In this document: positions 1 to 7,125 of the stretch, piece by piece
How the letters are laid out: each line of letters opens with the position of its first letter
How positions within the stretch are numbered: position 1 is the first letter of the stretch
DNA from: a bacterium
Lineage (GTDB): Bacteria > Bacillota_I > Bacilli_A > Acholeplasmatales > JAEDCM01
Assembly: GCA_024695185.1 (NCBI GenBank)
Contig: JAILIR010000057.1
Location: 1 to 12,926, forward strand
DNA length: 12,926 nt
Direction: 5' to 3'
Translations under genes and position numbers: made by a program
Notes under the pieces: model-generated
What the model was told of the DNA's origin: nothing
What the model saw: the letters and a program-made list of their open reading frames with translations, nothing else
Database searches by the model: none

Positions 1-25
1 TGAAGTGAACCCAAAAAGTTAGACA
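1..25. repeat. IS terminal inverted repeat, orfB-distal (left) end
   Basis: Bases 1-25 match the reverse complement of 1343-1367 at 21 of 25 positions. Mismatches fall at repeat positions 5, 8, 13 and 21. The repeat begins TGAAGTGAACCC and is the transposase-binding end. Its tip coincides with the first base of the window. Confidence 0.9.
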
Positions 26-27
26 AA

Positions 28-984
28 TTAATAAAAAGACTGATTAGAGGATTGAATCCTGTATTGCACAGGACTCAGTCCTTTTAATTTTAACTTGATT
101 CTTTTGTTGTTGTAATAATATATGTAATTGTCTATTGATTCCATTAATTCTTCAACACTTTCATATGTATAACCATAATACATTTCACATTTCATTCTTC
201 CAAAGAAGTTCTCTATGATTGAATTGTCAAGACAGTTTCCTTTTCTTGACATAGATTGAATTATTTCATTATTTAATAATAGTTTTTGAATTCCTTTATG
301 TTGGTATTGCCATCCTTGATCTGAGTGTAATATTGGATGAGACTCCTTTGGTAATATATCAATTAATTGTTTAAACATATTTTTCACTAATGGTAAATTT
401 GGTTGTGTCGAATAACTGTAAGCTATTATTTCGCTATTAAACATATCTATAACTGGAGATAAATATACTTTGTATTCCCCAACCTTAAATTCAGTCACAT
501 CTGTGGCTAATTTTTCGTATGGTTTATTTGCCTCAAAATTTCTATATTCATATAGTTTCCCTTTATCATTAATTCTTTTTTCTAACAATAAATTTGATGC
601 TATTTTTCCTATTTGTCCTTTATAAGAGTTATATCTACTTACTCCTTTATATTGAGGTCTAATCCCTAATAATCGCATTATTCTGAGAATTTTCTTATGA
701 TTGACTGGATTGTTTTTGTGTTTTTCTAGTGAATTAATATCCAATGTAATCCTTCTATATCCATATTTTGGATTCTCTTCATGAATCTTTTTTATTTCAT
801 CTTCAATAAAAGTATCTTTATTGTTATTTTTGTTTAAATAATAGTAATACGTACTTCTTGGAATTTCTGCTAATTTAAGTAGTTCATTAACTGGATATTT
901 TGCACTTAGCTCCTGAACTACTTGTGAGATTTCTTTTCTCTTTGCTCTCTTTCGGATACTAAGGCATTCAATTTTTTTAAGAAT
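28..984 (-). CDS. IS3-family transposase OrfB, read as OrfAB fusion by -1 frameshift
   Basis: This is the catalytic half of the transposase, which cuts and joins the IS ends through an RNase H-like DDE core. The frame is open from just below an in-frame TGA at 985-987 to a TAA at 28-30. It has no well-placed start codon, so I read it as expressed by -1 frameshifting from orfA at the A7 run (972-978), giving a fusion of about 422 residues. An internal TTG at 742-744 would cut off the N-terminal domain. N-terminal motifs include IPRSTYYYY and ENPKYGYRRIT, typical of IS150-like OrfB. The catalytic residues are Asp (codon 499-501, TDVTEF), Asp (319-321, HSDQGW) and Glu (211-213, IIENFFGRMK). The last two are separated by 35 residues, the canonical D(35)E spacing. 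The frame is intact, so an active enzyme is likely. Confidence 0.92.
   Translation of the reverse strand: MLKKIECLSIRKRAKRKEISQVVQELSAKYPVNELLKLAEIPRSTYYYYLNKNNNKDTFIEDEIKKIHEENPKYGYRRITLDINSLEKHKNNPVNHKKILRIMRLLGIRPQYKGVSRYNSYKGQIGKIASNLLLEKRINDKGKLYEYRNFEANKPYEKLATDVTEFKVGEYKVYLSPVIDMFNSEIIAYSYSTQPNLPLVKNMFKQLIDILPKESHPILHSDQGWQYQHKGIQKLLLNNEIIQSMSRKGNCLDNSIIENFFGRMKCEMYYGYTYESVEELMESIDNYIYYYNNKRIKLKLKGLSPVQYRIQSSNQSFY
34..85 (-). terminator. Terminator-like fold at the 3' end of the IS transcript
   Basis: Bases 34-43 (AAAAGACTGA) pair with 75-85 (TCAGTCCTTTT), giving 10 pairs with one bulged C. The enclosed loop can form a 6-bp hairpin (57-62 with 68-73). On the transcribed strand the downstream arm ends in a short T-run at 33-37, so the fold resembles an intrinsic terminator. 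It lies inside the last codons of orfB (stop at 28-30). The T-run is partly consumed by the stem, and a rival palindrome (70-75 with 77-82) overlaps it. Terminator function is therefore only plausible. It could instead block transcription leaving the element. Confidence 0.4.
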
Positions 985-1295
985 TCATTCTCCATTTCTA
1001 ATCGTTGGCATTTTTTAATTAAATCTTCCTCAACATTTGGGTCTAATTGCTTTGGCTTTCTCTTTTTGTTAGAATTACATCCTCTGCGTTCAACATAAAA
1101 TCCTTCATGTCCTTCCTCTAAATATATTCTTTCCCACCTATTTATTAATTCAACATGTGGATACATATGCCCTTTTACATTTTTAAATAAATCAAACTTT
1201 ATTGCTGTTTCAGTTGGGCATAAATCTTCTTTCAATTTTGTCTCAATTACTTGAATTTTAAATTCAGGACTATATACTTTATTTTTTCTTGCCAT
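918..1295 (-). CDS. IS3-family OrfA, DNA-binding regulatory protein
   Basis: This 125-residue protein is the DNA-binding N-terminal part of the transposase. Alone it usually regulates transposition, and after frameshifting it forms the N-terminus of OrfAB. It opens MARKNKVYSPEFK, a typical IS3 OrfA start, followed by a helix-turn-helix region (about residues 8-60, with the INRWERIYLEEG segment). A charged linker follows, then a C-terminal coiled-coil stretch (about 88-115, ending in the EMENEFLKKLNAL motif). The ATG at 1293-1295 is preferred because an AGGGGTG ribosome-binding site lies at 1303-1310. A longer in-frame reading from a TTG at 1347-1349 would start inside the inverted repeat, upstream of the predicted -10 box. 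The stop is TAG, and the last 67 bases overlap the orfB frame. Confidence 0.9.
   Translation of the reverse strand: MARKNKVYSPEFKIQVIETKLKEDLCPTETAIKFDLFKNVKGHMYPHVELINRWERIYLEEGHEGFYVERRGCNSNKKRKPKQLDPNVEEDLIKKCQRLEMENEFLKKLNALVSEREQREKKSHK
972..993 (-). other. Programmed -1 ribosomal frameshift site (A7 slippery run)
   Basis: In the orfA frame the codons TTA AAA AAA (980-972) contain the heptamer A AAA AAA (978-972). Slipping back one base joins orfA codon 108 to the orfB frame (ATT GAA TGC). A Shine-Dalgarno-like GGAG at 990-993 lies 11 bases upstream, a position known to stimulate -1 frameshifting in IS911-type elements and dnaX. Only a weak downstream stem is visible (CTTAG pairing with CTAAG), so the upstream element may be the main stimulator. 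Confidence 0.82.
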
Positions 1296-1302
1296 AATAA
1301 AA

Positions 1303-1361
1303 GCACCCCTATTCGTTGGTATTGTATCATACTTTTTTAGTATGTCCAACTTTTGGGGTGC
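1303..1361 (-). promoter_or_regulatory. Nested hairpin that can sequester the orfA ribosome-binding site
   Basis: Three collinear complementary pairs nest in this stretch: 1303-1309 with 1355-1361 (7 bp, GCACCCC/GGGGTGC), 1315-1319 with 1346-1350 (5 bp) and 1328-1333 with 1339-1344 (6 bp, 5-base loop). The outer 3' arm on the transcript is the GGGGTG of the orfA ribosome-binding site. The outer 5' arm lies in the terminal inverted repeat, upstream of the element's own promoter -10 box. Only transcripts entering from outside could therefore form the full structure. IS10 and IS50 use the same logic to block transposase translation from read-through RNA. The pairings are seen directly, while the regulatory role is inferred. 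Confidence 0.6.
1321..1348 (-). promoter_or_regulatory. Transposase promoter overlapping the IS end
   Basis: On the minus strand TGGACA (1343-1348; 5 of 6 match to TTGACA) is followed after 16 bases by TACAAT (1321-1326; 5 of 6 match to TATAAT). The -35 box lies inside the terminal inverted repeat, so transposase binding there could repress transcription. The start site would fall near 1314, just upstream of the orfA ribosome-binding site. Confidence 0.65.
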
Positions 1362-1367
1362 ATTTCA
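1343..1367. repeat. IS terminal inverted repeat, promoter-proximal (right) end
   Basis: This is the partner of bases 1-25 (21 of 25 matching). It contains the -35 box and the upstream arm of the leader hairpin. Host DNA resumes at 1368 with ATATGTAATTCCC, running into the acetyltransferase stop codon at 1380-1382. Confidence 0.9.
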
Positions 1368-1379
1368 ATATGTAATTCC

Positions 1380-1889
1380 CTATTTATTATCCTTTTCTAA
1401 TTCAACTACATCCCATTTATGATCTAAAATGTTATAAACATCTGTAACTCCGTTTTCTTTTAAACCAACCTTTTTATAACACTTATATGCAGCCGTATTA
1501 TCCTTAAATACTCTTAAGTTAACACTATCAGATTTATATTTGTTAAAGGCTAGGTTAATGGCTAATTTTAGCATTTTTTCACCATATCCTAATCCTCTTT
1601 TATTTGGATCTAGTATAACAAAACCTATAGTTAAATCATTAACACTTTCTACTCTATATCTTAAAGTGAAAAAGCCTACTACTTCATTATCTAGTTTAAC
1701 AACATAAGGATAGAATAGCTTTGAACTCTTTAGTTCTTTTATTCTTTTATTAAATGCTTCAACAGTTATAGGATAATCACCTAATACACCTGCGCTCCAT
1801 CTATAGAAAGATTCTATATCAGTTGTCCAGCTTAATATTTTTTCAATATATGAGCTATTAAATGGTTTAATTATTAATTCGTCATTCAT
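1380..1889 (-). CDS. GNAT-family N-acetyltransferase, substrate unknown
   Basis: This 169-residue soluble acetyltransferase of the GNAT fold transfers an acetyl group from acetyl-CoA to an unidentified acceptor. The acetyl-CoA loop is seen at residues 98-103 (RGLGYG, matching the R/QxxGxG/A pattern) after the beta-4 strand LTIGFVILDP. A C-terminal NLRVFKDNTAAYKCYKKVGL segment is typical of motif B, and the aromatic-rich N-terminal half (residues 20-65) is where the acceptor would bind. The ATG overlaps the uvrA stop by one base (TAATG), and an AGAAGG ribosome-binding site lies in the last uvrA codons, so it is translationally coupled to uvrA. That hints at a role near DNA repair or simply operon hitch-hiking; the sequence does not decide. 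It does not show the RimI signature of the other acetyltransferase in the window. The IS begins 12 bases after its TAG stop and does not damage it. Confidence 0.85.
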   Translation of the reverse strand: MNDELIIKPFNSSYIEKILSWTTDIESFYRWSAGVLGDYPITVEAFNKRIKELKSSKLFYPYVVKLDNEVVGFFTLRYRVESVNDLTIGFVILDPNKRGLGYGEKMLKLAINLAFNKYKSDSVNLRVFKDNTAAYKCYKKVGLKENGVTDVYNILDHKWDVVELEKDNK

Positions 1890-4699
1890 TATAAGACCTT
1901 CTTTAAATACATTCCTGTATAACTCTTTTTACATTTTATGATTTCTTCAGGTGTTCCAGTAGCCATAACAGTACCTCCACCATTACCACCTTCAGGACCT
2001 AAATCAATAACATAATCAGCACACTTAATCATGTCTAAATTATGTTCAATAACAATTACACTTCCACCTAAATCTACTATCTTTTGTAATACTTCTATTA
2101 TCTTTCTTACATCATAAGCATGTAAGCCTGTTGTAGGTTCATCTAGAATATATAATGTTTTACTAGTGATTCGTTTTTGTAGCTCACTAGCAAGCTTAAC
2201 TCTTTGTGCTTCACCACCAGATAGTGTTGGAGCTGGTTGGCCTAGCTTCATATAGCCTAAGCCTACTTCTTTAAGTGTTTGTAGCTTTGCTTTTATTTTT
2301 GGTTGATTAATAAATAAATCATAAGCTTCATCAATAGTTAAATCTAAGACATCGCTTATATTTTTACCCTTAAACTTTATCTCTAAAGTTTCACTATTGT
2401 ATCTCTTTCCTTTACATATGTTACAAGGAACATATACATCAGGTAAAAATTGCATACTTATGCGCTTTACGCCATCTCCACCACAAGCTTCACAGCGTCC
2501 ACCTTTGACGTTAAATGAGAATCTTCCTTTATCAAAACCTCTCATTTTAGCGTCATTAGTTTGACTAAATAAATCTCTTATATCATCAAATACTTGAGTA
2601 TAAGTTGCTGGGTTACTTCTTGGGCTTCTACCTATTGGATCTTGGGATATTTCTACAATCTTTTCAATGTTTTCTATACCTTTAATCTCTTTACAAGCTC
2701 CAGCATCAATTTTAACCTTGTATAATTTATTACTAATGTTCTTCATTAGTACTTCATTAACTAAGCTTGATTTACCAGATCCACTTACACCAGTAACACA
2801 AATAAATGTATTGAGTGGGAATTTAACATTTATATTTTTCAAGTTGTTACAAGAAGCACCTATAACCTCTAAGTATTTATCATTTGGTTTTCTTCTATTT
2901 TTAGGTACATCTATTTTTTCAACACCACTTAAAAACTTACCAGTGATACTATTAGGATTAGCCATAACCTCAGTTGGTGTACCAGATGCGACTATTTCAC
3001 CACCATGTACACCTGCATAAGGTCCAACATCAACTATATAGTCACTTCTTCTCATGATTTCATCATCATGTTCTACAACTATTAATGTGTTACCTAAATC
3101 ACGCATTTTTTCTAGTGAATTAATTAACATATCATTATCTCTTTGATGTAAGCCTATTGATGGTTCATCTAAAACATATAAAATACCTGTAAGTGGTGAA
3201 CCAATTTGTGTTGCTAGTCTAATACGTTGTGCTTCACCACCAGATAATGAACCAGCACTTCTAGCAAGTGTTAAATATTTAAGACCTACATCCATCAAGA
3301 ACTTTAGTCTAGATGATATTTCAGACAGTAATAAACTTGAAATTTGACGTTTTTCATCATCAAGCTCTAAATTCATCATGAAATTATAAAAATCATCTAT
3401 AGGTAGGGCTGTGACATCATAAATATTCTTACCGTTAATAAATACATTAAGCATAGCTTCATTTAATCTCTTACCACCACATGTAGGACAAGTTGTTTCA
3501 GCCACAAACTTTTCTAACCATTCTCTAATCCATTCACTTGTTGTTTCAAAGAACCTTCTTTCAAGGTTAGTTAAAATACCTTCAAAGTATTTAGAAGTTT
3601 TATTTACTCTACCACTACTAGAAGTGATATTAAAATCTATAATATCCTTACTACCATATAAAACATATTCTTGTTTCTTTCTTTCTATTTTATTAAATGG
3701 AATATCCATATTAATATCATAGAACTTACAAACTGTTTTAAGCTCGTTTCTTTGAATATTTTGTTCTTCTTGGTTTTTAATAGGAATGATTGCTCCATCA
3801 TTAATTGACTTGCTTGGATCAATACATAAAGCTTCACTAATACGTTGTTTGAAGCCTAAGCCTGCACAATCAGGACAAGCACCAAGTGGTGAGTTAAAAC
3901 TAAACATTGATGGCTCTAAGCTAGGTATAGAATAACCACAATATTTACATGTATAATTACTATTTAGCATTACTTCTTCATCCTTATCTAAATTATAGAT
4001 AACGACTTTGCCTTGCGCTTTTTTTATACATAGCTCAACTGATTCGAATATTCTAGATTTATTAGAATCTTTAACAACTATTCTATCAATTACAATATAA
4101 ACATTATGCTTAATGTTTTTATCTAAATTGATTTCATCATCTAAATCATAATTAGTATTATCTATTCTTGCTCTTGTAAAACCATCCTTTAAGGCATCCT
4201 CTAAAATCTTTTTATGCGTACCCTTGCTATTAATAGCCATAGGTGCCATAATTTGTATTTTAGAGCCTTCCCCAAGTTTAAGAATAAAGTTAACCATTTC
4301 ATCAATAGATTGAGCTTCTATTGGCTCATGATGAATAGGACAATATGGAGTACCTATTCTAGCATATAATACTCTTAAATAATCATAGATTTCCGTAACT
4401 GTACCTACTGTACTTCTAGGGTTATTAGATGTTGATTTTTGATCAATACTTATAGCTGGTGATAAGCCTTCTATAGAATCTACATCTGGCTTATTCATTC
4501 CACCTAAGAACTGTCTAGCATATGTAGATAAGCTTTCTACATAACGCCTTTGTCCTTCTTGATAAATAGTATCAAAGGCTAAACTAGATTTACCAGAACC
4601 AGACAAACCAGTCATTACTATTAACTTGTTTTTAGGAAGTTCTAGACTTACATTTTTTAAGTTATTTTCTCTAGCTCCTTTAATAATTATTTTATCCAT
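1889..4699 (-). CDS. uvrA: UvrABC excinuclease subunit A (DNA damage recognition ATPase)
   Basis: UvrA dimerises, scans DNA for bulky lesions and loads UvrB in nucleotide excision repair. The 936-residue protein is full length for the family and carries two ABC ATPase modules. The first has Walker A GLSGSGKSS (31-39), signature LSGGE (485-489) and Walker B LYVLDEP (507-513). The second has Walker A GVSGSGKSS (637-645), signature LSGGE (827-831) and Walker B LYILDEP (849-855). Zinc-binding cysteines are seen at 251/254/275/278 and 736/739/759/762, plus the CPTCGGKR motif at 404-411. No key residue is missing. The ATG follows the ligA stop by two bases, with an AGGTGA ribosome-binding site inside the ligA end. 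No SOS (LexA) box was seen in front of the operon. uvrB, often next to uvrA, is not in this window. Confidence 0.98.
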   Translation of the reverse strand: MDKIIIKGARENNLKNVSLELPKNKLIVMTGLSGSGKSSLAFDTIYQEGQRRYVESLSTYARQFLGGMNKPDVDSIEGLSPAISIDQKSTSNNPRSTVGTVTEIYDYLRVLYARIGTPYCPIHHEPIEAQSIDEMVNFILKLGEGSKIQIMAPMAINSKGTHKKILEDALKDGFTRARIDNTNYDLDDEINLDKNIKHNVYIVIDRIVVKDSNKSRIFESVELCIKKAQGKVVIYNLDKDEEVMLNSNYTCKYCGYSIPSLEPSMFSFNSPLGACPDCAGLGFKQRISEALCIDPSKSINDGAIIPIKNQEEQNIQRNELKTVCKFYDINMDIPFNKIERKKQEYVLYGSKDIIDFNITSSSGRVNKTSKYFEGILTNLERRFFETTSEWIREWLEKFVAETTCPTCGGKRLNEAMLNVFINGKNIYDVTALPIDDFYNFMMNLELDDEKRQISSLLLSEISSRLKFLMDVGLKYLTLARSAGSLSGGEAQRIRLATQIGSPLTGILYVLDEPSIGLHQRDNDMLINSLEKMRDLGNTLIVVEHDDEIMRRSDYIVDVGPYAGVHGGEIVASGTPTEVMANPNSITGKFLSGVEKIDVPKNRRKPNDKYLEVIGASCNNLKNINVKFPLNTFICVTGVSGSGKSSLVNEVLMKNISNKLYKVKIDAGACKEIKGIENIEKIVEISQDPIGRSPRSNPATYTQVFDDIRDLFSQTNDAKMRGFDKGRFSFNVKGGRCEACGGDGVKRISMQFLPDVYVPCNICKGKRYNSETLEIKFKGKNISDVLDLTIDEAYDLFINQPKIKAKLQTLKEVGLGYMKLGQPAPTLSGGEAQRVKLASELQKRITSKTLYILDEPTTGLHAYDVRKIIEVLQKIVDLGGSVIVIEHNLDMIKCADYVIDLGPEGGNGGGTVMATGTPEEIIKCKKSYTGMYLKKVL

Positions 4700-4701
4700 T
4701 A

Positions 4702-6753
<2,052 letters not shown>

Positions 6754-6759
<6 letters not shown>

Positions 6760-6791
6760 CATTTTACCCCTAATTAAAAGAAGGGTGATAA
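6754..6791. repeat. 7-bp inverted repeat overlapping the ligA promoter
   Basis: TTATCAC at 6754-6760 is an exact inverted copy of GTGATAA at 6785-6791, with 24 bases between. One half overlaps the extended -10 element and the other lies upstream of the -35 position. It could be an operator or a chance match in AT-rich DNA. The sequence does not fit the DnaA box or the usual Bacillota LexA box. Confidence 0.3.
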
Positions 6792-6803
6792 TTTATTTTA
6801 TAG

Positions 6804-6832
6804 CAATAAAAAACGGCTTTGTTAAGCCGTTT
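6804..6832 (-). terminator. Rho-independent terminator of the tsaE-to-nrdD-like operon
   Basis: A perfect 9-bp stem (AAACGGCTT at 6811-6819, AAGCCGTTT at 6824-6832) closes a 4-base loop. On the minus strand it is followed by a TTTTTT run. It begins 4 bases after the stop of the small NrdD-like gene and separates that operon from ligA. On the plus strand the stem is followed by ATTTTT, so weak bidirectional activity is possible, but no plus-strand gene needs it. Confidence 0.92.
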
Positions 6833-6836
6833 ATTT

Positions 6837-7112
6837 TTAGTCATGTTTTACTCTATCGCGTAATTCAGCTTTCTTAGCATTGTTCCATCTATCTGTTGTT
6901 CCAACTAGATAGCCTGTAATTCTTCTAATGCGTTCAAAAGGCATATTGTAATGGTATTTTAAATCAACAAATTCACCATCTACATTAATTTCAATTTTAG
7001 CTAATTCCTTTTTAGGTTCAGCTTCTTTACCTCTTTGGATGTATGCCTCTATTTCTTCTTGTTTCATATTATCAGTACCTGTTAGTACTACTTCAATGTT
7101 ATTAACTGTCAT
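6837..7112 (-). CDS. Small stand-alone protein resembling the NrdD glycyl-radical C-terminus
   Basis: The protein has 91 residues, no cysteine, no signal peptide and no membrane segment. Residues 64-91 read R-x-x-G-Y-L (Gly67), then DRWNNAKKAELRDRVKHD. This closely resembles the end of class III anaerobic ribonucleotide reductase, where the glycine of an RxxGYL motif carries the radical and an RVKH stretch follows. The N-terminal part (EIEAYIQRGKE, then a VDGEFVDLKYHYN strand region) is not recognisable as an enzyme domain, and the four zinc cysteines that precede the radical site in NrdD are absent. It may belong to the NRDD-like family of short Bacillota proteins. Whether it holds a radical, repairs one as GrcA (YfiD) does for pyruvate formate-lyase, or has lost that role cannot be told. 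The gene follows pcrA with a near-perfect AAGGAGG site (7121-7127) overlapping the pcrA stop, so it should be well translated. The family call is from memory of motifs, with no database search. Confidence 0.65.
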   Translation of the reverse strand: MTVNNIEVVLTGTDNMKQEEIEAYIQRGKEAEPKKELAKIEINVDGEFVDLKYHYNMPFERIRRITGYLVGTTDRWNNAKKAELRDRVKHD

Positions 7113-7125
7113 TTTAATTTCCTCC

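Larger units (their letters stand above)
1..1367 (-). mobile_element. IS3-family (IS150-like) insertion sequence, apparently complete
   Basis: The element is bounded by 25-bp imperfect inverted repeats (21 of 25 positions match) whose outer tips begin 5'-TGAA, as expected for IS3 ends. Inside are two overlapping frames in the standard IS3 arrangement: orfA (helix-turn-helix plus coiled coil) and orfB (DDE integrase-fold catalytic domain) in the -1 frame. The length of 1367 bp is normal for the family. Neither frame has an internal stop and all three catalytic acidic residues are present, so the copy could be active. It lies 12 bases past the stop of the upstream acetyltransferase gene and reads in the same direction. 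The left flank is outside the window, so a target-site duplication (the right flank starts ATA) cannot be checked. The subgroup is inferred from the orfB sequence only. Confidence 0.93.

Noticed and set aside
28..744. Separate short transposase starting at the TTG at 742-744
   Set aside because: The frame continues upstream to 984 with typical OrfB N-terminal motifs, so this would be an artificial truncation. No ribosome-binding site precedes the TTG.
1296..1349. N-terminal extension of OrfA from a TTG in the inverted repeat
   Set aside because: It would start upstream of the predicted -10 box and lacks a ribosome-binding site, while the ATG at 1295 has both a good site and the family's usual first residues.
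2667..3020. Plus-strand open frame opposite uvrA
   Set aside because: It lies wholly antisense to conserved UvrA sequence, has no convincing ribosome-binding site, and its translation is a low-complexity hydrophobic shadow.
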